The notes beneath the pieces were generated by a model. That model did no database searches. It was not told the DNA's origin and saw nothing but the letters and a program-made list of their open reading frames with translations. Of a DNA stretch of 64,000 nucleotides, positions 7,433-16,000 are shown piece after piece. A program made the position numbers and the translations under genes. The first letter of the stretch is position 1, and each line of letters begins with the position of its first letter. Where the stretch lies: the NCBI GenBank assembly GCA_027491415.1, contig JAOZFH010000063.1:64414-128413 (forward strand), given 5' to 3'. The stretch is from Thermoproteota archaeon (GTDB taxonomy: Archaea > Korarchaeota > Korarchaeia > Korarchaeales > Korarchaeaceae).

Positions 7433-8007
7433 CACGACTCACCTCCCTCCGGGGACTCGGGCTGAGCCTCGGCTGGCGCCTCTGAGGGCGCCTCGGCCTG
7501 GGGGGCCTCCTCGCCAGGCAGGGCCCTGAGGTACTCCGGGTGGGTGCACTCTATCGCGTCCTCCTCGCTCACCGGGACCAGGTACCCGGGAGACCTGATC
7601 CTCCGGCCAGCGACCCAGACGTGCCCGTGGACTATCCACTGCCTGGCCTGGAAGGGGGACTTGGCGAGTCCCTTCTTCCAGACCAGGGTCTGGAGCCTCC
7701 TCTCGAGGAAGTCCTTGGCGGTGATGTCGAGCATGTCGTCCGGGGTGGCGTCTGGTCCGAGTATGCCGAGCTTCTGGAGGCGCTGGATCGCCGGCTTCAG
7801 GATCTGCGCCGCCTCCTCCGGGTGCAGGGCCAGCGCCTCCCTGACCATCCTCCTGTACTTCCTGGCCATGTACTCGGCCCTCCAGAGCTCCCTCTTGTTC
7901 CTCAGGCCGTACATGCCAGCGAGCCTGTTGGACTCCTCGAGGACCGCCCTGTCCCAGGGCTTTAGGGGCCTCTCGTACTTCTTCCGCGGCCTCTTGGGGT
8001 CGCCCAC
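7432..8007 (-). CDS. rps4: 30S ribosomal protein S4 (uS4)
   Basis: 191 residues starting at GTG 8007, read as the conserved N-terminus [23 protein letters not shown] three codons upstream is in frame, but the conserved start and the GAGGTG signal 6 nt before 8007 favour the shorter form. The S4 RNA-binding domain is clear ([20 protein letters not shown], then [20 protein letters not shown]). The last ~30 residues are an Ala/Pro/Glu-rich tail like the one on Rpo4, not usual for S4. It lies 10 nt after S13. Confidence 0.96.
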   Translation of the reverse strand: MGDPKRPRKKYERPLKPWDRAVLEESNRLAGMYGLRNKRELWRAEYMARKYRRMVREALALHPEEAAQILKPAIQRLQKLGILGPDATPDDMLDITAKDFLERRLQTLVWKKGLAKSPFQARQWIVHGHVWVAGRRIRSPGYLVPVSEEDAIECTHPEYLRALPGEEAPQAEAPSEAPAEAQPESPEGGES

Positions 8008-8017
8008 GGGTCCCACC

Positions 8018-8467
8018 TCACTTCTTCCTCTGGTAGCCGACCGTCCTGCCCACCCTGCCGGTGGTCTTGGTCCTCTGTCCCCTCACCTTGAGCCCGAGGG
8101 CGTGCCTTATGCCCTTCCAGCTCCTCATCTTCTTCATCTTGTCGATGTCCTGCCTCACCACGAAGTCCAAGTCGTCCCCTATGATGTGCTTGGACACGCC
8201 GTCCTCAGGGTCCCTCTGCCTGTTGAGCATCCACCAGGGGATGCCGAACTTGGCTGGATCTCTCATGACCTCTTCTATCTTCGCAAGTTGCTCGTCGCCG
8301 AGGGTGCCCAAGAGGGCCCACTTGTCCACGCCAGCCTTCTCCGCGATGGCGTTGGCAAGGGTGTGGCTCACCCCTTTTATGTAGGTCAGGGCTATGACGA
8401 CCGGCTTGTCGCCCTCCAGGGTGGTCCCAGCGAGCCTCAGCCTCTTCAGGATCTCCCGCTGCTCCAA
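8018..8467 (-). CDS. rps13: 30S ribosomal protein S13 (uS13)
   Basis: 149 residues. It contains ALTYIKGVSHTLANAIAEKA, the MLNRQRDPEDG segment typical of archaea and eukaryotes, and the basic C-terminus (SWKGIRHALGLKVRGQRTKT). It binds the head of the small subunit and contacts tRNA. The start is TTG 8467 with GAGGGTG 8 nt upstream. A TATA-like element at 8513-8520 makes it the first gene of the S13-S4-S11 operon. Confidence 0.96.
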   Translation of the reverse strand: MEQREILKRLRLAGTTLEGDKPVVIALTYIKGVSHTLANAIAEKAGVDKWALLGTLGDEQLAKIEEVMRDPAKFGIPWWMLNRQRDPEDGVSKHIIGDDLDFVVRQDIDKMKKMRSWKGIRHALGLKVRGQRTKTTGRVGRTVGYQRKK

Positions 8468-8512
8468 TTTGGCTGCACCCTCTCCCTCGATCAGGTGGGC
8501 GTGCGGCTCCCC

Positions 8513-8520
8513 CTATTTAA
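8513..8520 (-). promoter_or_regulatory. TATA box of the S13-S4-S11 operon
   Basis: TTAAATAG on the minus strand, 46-53 bp upstream of the S13 TTG. It allows a ~20-nt leader containing the GAGGGTG signal. Confidence 0.55.
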
Positions 8521-8555
8521 CCGTTGGCTCCGACCCGCGAGAGGACCGATTAGCG

Positions 8556-8643
8556 TGGCGCCGGGGGTGGGATTTGAACCCACGCGGCCCGACGGGCCAC
8601 GGGCTTAGCAGGCCCGCCCCCTACCAGGCTAGGGCACCCCGGC
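8556..8643 (-). tRNA. tRNA-Ser(GCT)
   Basis: The minus strand folds as a class II tRNA. The acceptor is GCCGGGG/CCCCGGC, and the anticodon stem is CGGGC/GCCCG with loop CTGCTAA (anticodon GCT). There is a long variable arm, the T-arm contains GGTTCAAATCC, the discriminator is G and CCA is encoded. No intron. A TATA-like CTTTTATCC lies ~40 bp upstream at 8682-8690. Confidence 0.95.
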
Positions 8644-8797
8644 ACTGAGGACTAAAGGCCCCGCGCTCGCCGCCCCTCCTGGGATAAAAGGTTGCCCCAG
8701 CGTCTTCAGGGTCAAGCCAATGCCTTGATTGAGATAAAATTTACTGAACTATTGTACTTTTAACTTTCTTATCCCACCTAGTCGGGCTACTCTGCAG

Positions 8798-8807
8798 AAA
8801 TTTTTAT
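8798..8807 (+). promoter_or_regulatory. TATA box of the giant surface-protein gene
   Basis: AAATTTTTAT lies ~26 bp before the ATGATG at 8831, which points to a leaderless mRNA and argues against the ATG at 8813. The AT-rich 8700-8797 stretch upstream shows no gene. Confidence 0.5.
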
Positions 8808-8830
8808 GTTTTATGCTGGAGCCGCCGCTT

Positions 8831-11800
8831 ATGATGCCCTGCCCCCGCCTGGCGACCCTCTTACTCGTTGTAGCCCTCGGATTGTTCCTCGTGACCGGGC
8901 TGAACTCCAACAGAATACAAGCGCAAGCTGGAGGATGGTGGGACCCGGACGGGGTCAGCGTCGGCGATGACTGGCACTTCAGGGTACCCGTTGAAGTCAA
9001 GTCGGGGTCTCCGGGCTCGTCCGTCAGGGTGCCGGTGAACTTCTCGGAACTCCTGGCCGAGCTCGGGGTGTCAGGGGACTTCGACGAGAACTCTGTCAGA
9101 GTGATATCGCCAGCCGGTGAGGCGGTCCCATACCAGAAGTTCGATGACGGCAGCTTCGAGGGATCCCCAGACGCCCTGGACAACGGCGTGGGCGACGTTG
9201 AGTTTCAACTCGACGACTCTGGACCCGGCGTGTACTACGTCTACTTTGACATAGTCGAGAACGGGCCAAAGTCGCCGGGAGGGTTCTCCCCACCCACTCC
9301 CGGGGATCTGGTTCAGGACGGCGGCTTTGAGTCCGCCTCCGTGGGAGAGGAGTCGCCGGGCGCGTGGGTTGGCGGGGGCGTGAATCACGCATGGGCCGCG
9401 CATCACGTAGTCTCCGGCTCTGACCCGCACCTGGGAGGCTCGGTGGCTCACTCGGGCTCGAGGGCATACAAGATAGGCTGGGACTACTCCGTATGGGGTC
9501 CGAGCTCGGCCTACGCATCTATTGGCGGGTGGATCTATCAGGAGGTGACGATTCCGGAGTCGGGGGCGGTCCTCTCTTTCTGGAGGAGGATGGTCACCTA
9601 CGACTACTCCCCGTACGACACGTTCGACGTCCAGGTGAGGGACGCCTCGGGGAACGTCCTCAAGACCCTGCTCCACGAGACCGCCCCCTGCTGCGGGGTC
9701 AAGTGGAAGGAGAGGTCGTGGAAGCAGTTCTCATTCGACCTGAGCGAGTTCGCCGGCAAGACCGTCAGGATCTACTTCCGGGCCGGGAACACGTACGACG
9801 GGCTCTACGGGACGTACGTCTACGTAGACGACATCCAGGTTTCCGGCTGGATTTCCGGCGAACTCGGGAACCCAGAGGGGTTCCACGTCGTCCTAGAGAG
9901 CGTAGTTGACTCCTCCAATCCCGGCGGCCCCATCAGGCGGGGCGCCCAGGTTACGATCACGGCGCGGAGCGAGGTGGGTTCGAGGCTCGACTCCTCGACC
10001 GGGGACTACCTGACCGCCGAGGTCTACGACCCCAACGGGACCTTGGTGGGGGTAACGACTCTGAGGGATGATGGGGCGGGCGCAGACGACGTTGCGGACG
10101 ACGGGAAATACAGTGGATCCTTCACCATACCGAGTGACGCCGATCCCGGCGCGTGGACGGTGATGGTCTTCGCAGGGTCGTCCCCGTCCTACGACAACGG
10201 GTACCTAGCCCAGGACGCCGGGTTCTTCGTGGTCGAGGGGCTGCTCGTGAATCCCCCCGCCATCGGGATGAGCGTCATCGAGAACACCTCCGCGTCCGCC
10301 GGCGGCAGCGTCATCAACGCGGGGGCGTTTCAGGCTGGCCACGTGAAGTTCGCCCTCCTGACCGACCTCGCGCTGGAGGCGGATCCCACCGTGACGATAG
10401 ACCCCTCGAAGGTCGTCTTCAGTCCACAGGACTTCTCGATACCGGCCCAGTCGCAGGCCAACTTCACCATCAACGTCTCCGTCCCGATTCCGCAGCAGCC
10501 GGGGGTTTACAGGGCCGTAGTAGCCGTCTTTGCCGACGAGAATCTCAACGGCGCCCCCGACGACCCGGAGGTGACCACCTTCAACCTTACGGTCGAGGTC
10601 GTGGCGCCCCTGGTGGCGGGAACGATAGAGCCGGACACGGTCAACGAGAACTTCGCCATAGCGTGCGGGGAGAACTTCACAAAGCTGTACTTGGTGCTCA
10701 GGATGACGAACCTGGCGGCCAGGGAGGACGTGGGGGACATATCGATCACCGCGAACCGGCCGTGGAGGGTGGAGGTGTACAGGGACGTGCTGGGAGACGA
10801 CGCGCCGGGCTTCTACACGTCGGACGATCAGTTCAACTTCAACGACGACGTCCTGATCGCCTACGACGGGGACGGCCAGGCGGGGGGTGACATCGCGACC
10901 AACAGCACCTGGGACTGGGTCAACCGGTCGGAGGACACCTTCGGGGACAACATCCCCGACACGGGGATGCTCGGGAACCAGACGAGCCCGGACAACTGGG
11001 TCAACGTGGTCTTCGTCGTGTACGTGAACAACTCCGAGGTGCTCGCCGGAGACGCCTATCACCTGGTCGTGAGGGGGACCTCCTACAACGACTGGGTCGA
11101 GGACCCCGAATACCCGAACATCCCCTACGACGACGACAGCCTCTACCACGACACGGCGCACCTCGTGGCCAACGCCCTGGAGACCCCCTGCGGCTTCATA
11201 TCCCCCGACGCGCTTGATTCCTCCGGGGCTCCAGAGGTCAACCTGACGGTGTGGTTCGTTCAGGACTGGGTGAACAGGGCGCCCATGACGGACAGGGGGA
11301 ACGTCAAGATAGTGCAGCCGGCGGGCCTCGCCCTCTACCTGTACAGGGACGAGGGGCTCAACGACCAAGTTGGGGCCCACGCCGATCGACCGATAGACTC
11401 GGACGACGTGCTGCTGGCCGCTGACTACGACGGAGACGGCAGCTGGGACTTCGTCTCGCCAGACTACGACGCCGGTGGTGACGGAATACCAGACACCGGC
11501 GACTTGCCGCCGCACGGCGGATACGCCCGGATGATCTTCGAGGTCGTGGTGCCCAAGGGGGCTCCCCCGGGCACCCTGACGGTCGTCGTCAGGGGATGCT
11601 CCAACTGGGAGTGGGTCAACGAGCACCCCGACTTGGAGTACTGCGCCGACGAGATATTCCACGACGAGGCCTCGATGACCATAGAGGTCCTCCCGTACCG
11701 AAGGCCCGACCTGAGGGGATCCCTAAACCTGACGCTCGGGATGATCGGGGACGATGTCTACGAGTACCCCGCGGTCGAACAGCTCCTAAACAGGACGAGC

Positions 11801-13687
11801 AATCCCGCCAGCCCGGCCAACTTCACGATATCCGTTCAGAATGACGGGAACGTGGAGGACACGATTCGACTGACGGGCCCGACTGTGACGCCGCTTTCCC
11901 GCGTGACCTACTTCCTCAACGGTGCCAACGTGACGGACCTCGTGGGCGGTCCGGGACTCGACCTGACGCTGGCCCCTGGCGAAGAAGTCCTCCTGACCGT
12001 CCTCTTAACGCCTACGACCTACCGGCACCTGATGGTGGACGAGGTGGCAATCACCTCCACCTCTGCCGGAGATCCGGCAAAGCTGGACTCCGTCAAGCTA
12101 ACCACGACGATTGTGGACGAGGCGCCCCCCCAGGTCAGCCTGCTGGAGCCCGGTGCATCCGAGACGCTTGAGTGGGCCAGGCGGCACACCTTCAGGGTCA
12201 ACCTGAGCGACGACACCGGGCTGGAGAACGCGACTCTCCTGATCATGAGGCCGGACAGGAGCGTGGTAATGGAGCTCTCCCAGAGGGTGAGCGGGAGATG
12301 CGCCGAGGTGGAGTGGACGACGCCGGCGCTGGGCCCCGGCAACTACCTGTGGGCCGTCATGGCCTGCGACAACGTCTCGGCTTACGGACCATTCTCCAGC
12401 AACTGCGCCCTGAGCGAGCACCGCGAGTTCACAGTCCTTCCAAAGCCCCCTGTCCCAGGCGCCGTGATTTCAGGAACCATAGACGCCGAACCGGCCAAGG
12501 CGGCTCCGGGAGACGCGGTCAACCTGCGAGTGAGGGTATTCAACGAGGGGGCGGGCTCGGCCGATCAAGTCGTGGTTCAACTCGCCGTGCCGGAGGGCCT
12601 CGCCCTGGAAGGCCCATGCTCCCGGCCAGGCGGGGGAGGGGTTCTCACCGATGTCGAGGGGGGCTCTGCCTGGATTGACCTCGGTCGGCTGGATCCTGGG
12701 GGATCAGCGTCGGCTGTGTGTACCCTCAGAGTTCAGAGCTGGGCTGAAGAGGGTGTCTACGTGCTTAGAGCCCTTTACAGACGAGTCCTCCTGGACTCGG
12801 CATCCGTGGAGGTCGCCGCTCCGGCGATCGAATCAGCTCGGAGGCTAGCCGCGAGGATTCTGGTCTCTCTTGAAGTAGATCCGCCGTCCACATTGGTCGA
12901 AGAGAGGACGAGGGTCAGCATCTTGGTGAAGAACGTAGGGGCGGGGAAGTCCGGGGAGCTGATCCTAAGGATCGCGCTGCCGGAGGGCCTGAGCCCCGTA
13001 GAGGGGACATTCAGCGTGGGCGGCAGGTCCGTCGAGCCCACCCCGGTTGATGGGGGGTTGGGGGTGGTCTTAGGCGCCTTGGGCCCCGGAGACGGTGTTA
13101 ACGTGACCTTACTCGTCTCCGGGGAGGTAGCTGGGACTCACGAGATCAGGGCGTGCGTCGGCGGGGTCTGTGCCCAGGCCGCGCTGGAGGTCGCCGAGGT
13201 TGAGAGGACTGAGGTCTCCCTCTCTGGATCTTCACGCGTCTCCGAAGGGTTAACGGAGGTGACCGTTACGATAGAGGTCGTCGGGGGCGAGGTGACAACC
13301 GACTTGATAATATCGATTCCAGAGGGGACGGATCTCATTCCCAACGGCCTCACAATCGACGGGACCCCGGTTCAGGCCGTCGTCTCGGGCGGCCGCGCCG
13401 TGGTGGCCGGGGTCAGGCTGCCTCAGGGGAGGCACGAGCTCAGGGTCGCCCTCAACTCGTCTCAGGCAAGCCCCGGAGTGCACTACGTTGAGGTTAGGGT
13501 CGGCGATCGAAGCGTCTCGGTCGGGTTCGAGGCGGCCCCCACCGCCCCTACAGGCGCCCCGACCGAGACACCGTCGCCCACCCCGGTTGCGCCGGGCCGC
13601 GGCTTCCCCGTCCTCACCGTCCTGGGCGTGATCTTGGCTCTGGCGATGTTGGCGGCGGCGATTCTCGTCCTGAGGCGAGGGAGGTGA
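8831..13687 (+). CDS. Giant secreted, membrane-anchored surface protein (S-layer-like)
   Basis: 1,618 residues. The signal peptide (CPRLATLLLVVALGLFLVTG) is followed by a mainly beta-sheet ectodomain and ends with a Thr/Pro-rich stalk, a hydrophobic helix (FPVLTVLGVILALAMLAA) and RRGR at the C-terminus. From the N-terminus I see: a DUF2341-like start; a jelly-roll-like segment (nt ~9310-9850); a segment with LRDDGAGADDVADDGKYSG (nt ~10055-10110); two tandem related domains (nt ~10700-11190 and ~11270-11690) rich in Asp with DYDGDGSWD; then CARDB-like beta-sandwich repeats (nt ~12480-13510). Many NxS/T sites. Probably an S-layer component or adhesin. An ATG 18 nt upstream is in frame, but the TATA position favours 8831. 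Confidence 0.8.
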   Translation: MMPCPRLATLLLVVALGLFLVTGLNSNRIQAQAGGWWDPDGVSVGDDWHFRVPVEVKSGSPGSSVRVPVNFSELLAELGVSGDFDENSVRVISPAGEAVPYQKFDDGSFEGSPDALDNGVGDVEFQLDDSGPGVYYVYFDIVENGPKSPGGFSPPTPGDLVQDGGFESASVGEESPGAWVGGGVNHAWAAHHVVSGSDPHLGGSVAHSGSRAYKIGWDYSVWGPSSAYASIGGWIYQEVTIPESGAVLSFWRRMVTYDYSPYDTFDVQVRDASGNVLKTLLHETAPCCGVKWKERSWKQFSFDLSEFAGKTVRIYFRAGNTYDGLYGTYVYVDDIQVSGWISGELGNPEGFHVVLESVVDSSNPGGPIRRGAQVTITARSEVGSRLDSSTGDYLTAEVYDPNGTLVGVTTLRDDGAGADDVADDGKYSGSFTIPSDADPGAWTVMVFAGSSPSYDNGYLAQDAGFFVVEGLLVNPPAIGMSVIENTSASAGGSVINAGAFQAGHVKFALLTDLALEADPTVTIDPSKVVFSPQDFSIPAQSQANFTINVSVPIPQQPGVYRAVVAVFADENLNGAPDDPEVTTFNLTVEVVAPLVAGTIEPDTVNENFAIACGENFTKLYLVLRMTNLAAREDVGDISITANRPWRVEVYRDVLGDDAPGFYTSDDQFNFNDDVLIAYDGDGQAGGDIATNSTWDWVNRSEDTFGDNIPDTGMLGNQTSPDNWVNVVFVVYVNNSEVLAGDAYHLVVRGTSYNDWVEDPEYPNIPYDDDSLYHDTAHLVANALETPCGFISPDALDSSGAPEVNLTVWFVQDWVNRAPMTDRGNVKIVQPAGLALYLYRDEGLNDQVGAHADRPIDSDDVLLAADYDGDGSWDFVSPDYDAGGDGIPDTGDLPPHGGYARMIFEVVVPKGAPPGTLTVVVRGCSNWEWVNEHPDLEYCADEIFHDEASMTIEVLPYRRPDLRGSLNLTLGMIGDDVYEYPAVEQLLNRTSNPASPANFTISVQNDGNVEDTIRLTGPTVTPLSRVTYFLNGANVTDLVGGPGLDLTLAPGEEVLLTVLLTPTTYRHLMVDEVAITSTSAGDPAKLDSVKLTTTIVDEAPPQVSLLEPGASETLEWARRHTFRVNLSDDTGLENATLLIMRPDRSVVMELSQRVSGRCAEVEWTTPALGPGNYLWAVMACDNVSAYGPFSSNCALSEHREFTVLPKPPVPGAVISGTIDAEPAKAAPGDAVNLRVRVFNEGAGSADQVVVQLAVPEGLALEGPCSRPGGGGVLTDVEGGSAWIDLGRLDPGGSASAVCTLRVQSWAEEGVYVLRALYRRVLLDSASVEVAAPAIESARRLAARILVSLEVDPPSTLVEERTRVSILVKNVGAGKSGELILRIALPEGLSPVEGTFSVGGRSVEPTPVDGGLGVVLGALGPGDGVNVTLLVSGEVAGTHEIRACVGGVCAQAALEVAEVERTEVSLSGSSRVSEGLTEVTVTIEVVGGEVTTDLIISIPEGTDLIPNGLTIDGTPVQAVVSGGRAVVAGVRLPQGRHELRVALNSSQASPGVHYVEVRVGDRSVSVGFEAAPTAPTGAPTETPSPTPVAPGRGFPVLTVLGVILALAMLAAAILVLRRGR

Positions 13688-13739
13688 GGGGACGGGCGCC
13701 AAAGCACGGGGTGGGAATCGGTGAGGCGAGGGGGGTGGG

Positions 13740-13856
13740 TGGTGCCGGGGGCGGGACTTGAACCCGCGACCTCCGGATCTCCCACCGAGCGCCGGGAGCC
13801 GACGCGCGTGAACAGGTTATGAGTCCGGCGCTCTGACCAGTCTGAGCTACCCCGGC
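13740..13856 (-). tRNA. tRNA-Met(CAT), elongator type, with intron
   Basis: The minus strand folds as a tRNA with acceptor GCCGGGG/CCCCGGC, D-arm TAGCTCAGACTGGTCAGAGC, anticodon stem CCGGA/TCCGG and anticodon CAT. The T-arm is GCGGG-TTCAAGT-CCCGC, the discriminator is A and CCA is encoded. The sequence between anticodon-loop position 37 and 38 is interrupted by a 39-nt intron. The acceptor begins with a G-C pair, so this looks like the elongator. Confidence 0.93.
13779..13817 (-). other. tRNA-Met intron (position 37/38)
   Basis: 39 nt on the minus strand between CTCATA and ATCCGG, rich in G and C. Position 37/38 is the canonical site for splicing by the archaeal tRNA endonuclease. The boundaries could shift by one base. 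Confidence 0.85.
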
Positions 13857-13971
13857 ACCGATTCCCGGGGGACCTACGAGTCCGGGAAAATTAAAGTTCG
13901 CCGCGTCCCCGGCGCCGGCCGCAACGTTCATGTAAGATCGCCCCAAGGGCTTCGGAGCGTGGCGTGACTCG

Positions 13972-15021
13972 GTGAGTGGCTTGCGGAGAGAGGGGGTCGA
14001 CGACGAGAGCACCCTTCAGGATGAGCTGCTGGCGGGGCTGGGAACCCTCAAGGCCAGGGTAACCACCGTGGTGCTTGGCATGGCTGGCCTGGCCGCCCTC
14101 GTCCTGCTCTTCAGGGGAGCCGATCCCCAGCTCCTGGCGGACGCGGTTTCGAGGATAGGGTGGAGGCCCGTCCTCCTCTCCCTCCTCTCCTTCCACGCCG
14201 GGTTCCTGCTGTACACCCTCGGGTGGTACGTCCTGCTGGAGGGGAAGCTTTCCTTCAGGGACGCATACCTGATCTCGTGGGTCGGCACCCTGGCCAGCCT
14301 CATAATCCCGGCGGGCCCCTTATCCGCGGACGCCACGAGGACCTACCTGGCCCACAAGAGGGGAGGGCTGAGCATAGGCGAGGCGGCGTCCTCGATAACT
14401 GCACACAGGATAACCATGCTGATGCCCTTCGTGGTGTACGTGGGAGGGGGATCGGCATACCTCCTGCTCTCAGGGATGGAGGGCTCTGAGGCCGGGGCCA
14501 GAGCCCTCCTGCTCGCGGGAGCGAGCGGGGTGCTCGTCATCGTGGGTCTTCTTGCGACCACCAGCGAGCGCGTCCTTGGGGGAATACTCAGGATGGCGGA
14601 GAGGCTCACGAGGCGGGACATATCCGCGGTGAGGGCCATGGCAGAGGACTACCTGGAGGGATACGCCCGGCTCCGAGAGAACTTCCCCCTGATGGTAAAA
14701 GTGGTCGCGATATCACTTGGCGGGTGGCTGATGGACATGACGCCCATTCTCATCTTGCTCCACGCCCTGAAGCCGGACTTCCCCCTCTTGGCCGGTGTCC
14801 TGGTATACTCGGTCAACATCATAATGCTCCGCCTTCCGCTCGGCATACCCGGCGGCAACCTCGGTCTGAGGGAGTGGGCGAGCGTCGGCCTACTCGAGGC
14901 TCTTGGCCTCACGAGAGAGATGGCCGCAGCCCTGATCCTGGTGGCGTCGGACGTGATCACGCTGCTGAACCAACTCACCTTTGGCCTCCTGGCCTACCTG
15001 ATCGTCTTGAAGGGGGGTTGA
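13972..15021 (+). CDS. LPG-synthase-TM / UPF0104 family membrane protein
   Basis: 349 residues with about eight hydrophobic segments. Family marks are HAGFLLYTLGWYVLLEG, IIPAGPLSADATRTYLA and the C-terminal RLPLGIPGGNLGLREWASVG, which correspond to the integral-membrane part of lysylphosphatidylglycerol synthases (UPF0104, YbhN-like). Archaeal members often lie near glycosyltransferases and may move lipid-linked substrates; the substrate here is unknown. The start is GTG 13972 and no convincing Shine-Dalgarno is seen. The next small gene follows after 3 nt. Confidence 0.8.
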   Translation: MSGLRREGVDDESTLQDELLAGLGTLKARVTTVVLGMAGLAALVLLFRGADPQLLADAVSRIGWRPVLLSLLSFHAGFLLYTLGWYVLLEGKLSFRDAYLISWVGTLASLIIPAGPLSADATRTYLAHKRGGLSIGEAASSITAHRITMLMPFVVYVGGGSAYLLLSGMEGSEAGARALLLAGASGVLVIVGLLATTSERVLGGILRMAERLTRRDISAVRAMAEDYLEGYARLRENFPLMVKVVAISLGGWLMDMTPILILLHALKPDFPLLAGVLVYSVNIIMLRLPLGIPGGNLGLREWASVGLLEALGLTREMAAALILVASDVITLLNQLTFGLLAYLIVLKGG

Positions 15022-15024
15022 CCG

Positions 15025-15309
15025 TTGGAGGCACCCCTCCGCCAGCCCGAGGAACGCGAGGGCGCCAGGTGGGCCAGAAAGGCCCACGCCTATCTGGTCA
15101 GACACGGATACTTCCGTGGCTTTAGGAGGCTCAGCGACGGGCAGAGGTACCAGCTCATCAGGGAGGGGCTGAGGGAATACATGAGGCTGAACCCTCTCCC
15201 GCCCGAGCACGTGGACGAGGCCCTGGAATGGATGCTGGAGAGCAGGAGGATCCACGAGGCCAGGGCCTTGGCCAAGCTCACTGGCAGGCGCCTTCCTACG
15301 AGGAGATGA
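15025..15309 (+). CDS. Small helical protein of unknown function
   Basis: 94 residues from TTG, 3 nt after the membrane-protein stop. It is predicted all-helical and basic (REGARWARKAHAYLVRHGYF, then LIREGLREYMRLNPLPPEHV and ALEWMLESRRIHEARAL). No family recognised. The GGTTGACCGTTGG context has no strong ribosome signal; translational coupling is plausible. Its 3' end overlaps the convergent rpiA by 14 nt. The codon pattern is like that of its neighbours, so I regard it as real. Confidence 0.6.
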   Translation: MEAPLRQPEEREGARWARKAHAYLVRHGYFRGFRRLSDGQRYQLIREGLREYMRLNPLPPEHVDEALEWMLESRRIHEARALAKLTGRRLPTRR

Positions 15310-15985
15310 CCCTGACCTCTCTTCCCTCGGCGACGTACGCCTCGTCGGCGAGCCCCACGAATAGACCCACCTCGACCACGCCCGGGATGAGCTTCAGCTG
15401 GGTCAGCGTCGCCTCTGGATCCTCGAGGGGCTCCGGCATGGTCACGTCCAGCACGTAGTTCCCGTTGTCCGTGGTGAAGGGGATGCCGAACCTGGTGAGC
15501 CTGAGCTCGGGTATCCCGTTGACCGCCTCGGCTATCAGCCTCGCCACGTGGGTCCTCCCGTACCTGAGGACCTCCACGGGAAGGGCGTGGGTAGAGCAGA
15601 GGGACCTCACCAGCTTCCTGTGGTCCGCTATGATCACGTAGACGTCGGAGTTCACGGCCAGGACCTTCTCCCTGGTCAGGGCCCCGCCGCCTCCTTTCAG
15701 AAGGTTCAGGTTGGGGTCGATCTCGTCGGCCCCGTCGACGGTGAAGTCGACGGTCTCCACGTGGTCTATGTCCACCAACTCTAGGCCAGCCCGCAGGGCC
15801 GCCTCCTCTATCTGGCTGGAGGTGGGCACGAACCTCAGCCTCTTGGACAGGTCGGACCTCCTGAGCTCCCTGACAAAGGCCTCGACCGTGCTGCCGCTCC
15901 CCAGACCGACGATCCTCGCGTCCGAGGGAATCCTCTCGAGGGCGTACCTGGCGGCTAGGGCCTTCTCCTCCTCGACTGTAGTCAT
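15296..15985 (-). CDS. rpiA: Ribose-5-phosphate isomerase A
   Basis: 229 residues, usual length. Motifs are RIVGLGSGSTVEAFV (phosphate-binding loop), FTVDGADEIDPNLNLLKGGGGALTREK with catalytic acidic and lysine residues, and the C-terminal LIPGVVEVGLFVGLADEAYV. It interconverts ribose 5-phosphate and ribulose 5-phosphate. It ends the MBF1-DRG-RpiA run (15 nt after the GTPase). It is distinct from the ribose-1,5-bisphosphate isomerase at 36.3-37.3 kb, but both act on pentose phosphates. Confidence 0.96.
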   Translation of the reverse strand: MTTVEEEKALAARYALERIPSDARIVGLGSGSTVEAFVRELRRSDLSKRLRFVPTSSQIEEAALRAGLELVDIDHVETVDFTVDGADEIDPNLNLLKGGGGALTREKVLAVNSDVYVIIADHRKLVRSLCSTHALPVEVLRYGRTHVARLIAEAVNGIPELRLTRFGIPFTTDNGNYVLDVTMPEPLEDPEATLTQLKLIPGVVEVGLFVGLADEAYVAEGREVRVISS

Positions 15986-16000
15986 GGCGGGTCACTCCAC

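Noticed and set aside
10205..11662. 485-codon minus-strand frame inside the surface-protein gene
   Set aside because: Val/Gly/His-rich antisense shadow; the plus strand encodes a coherent secreted protein.
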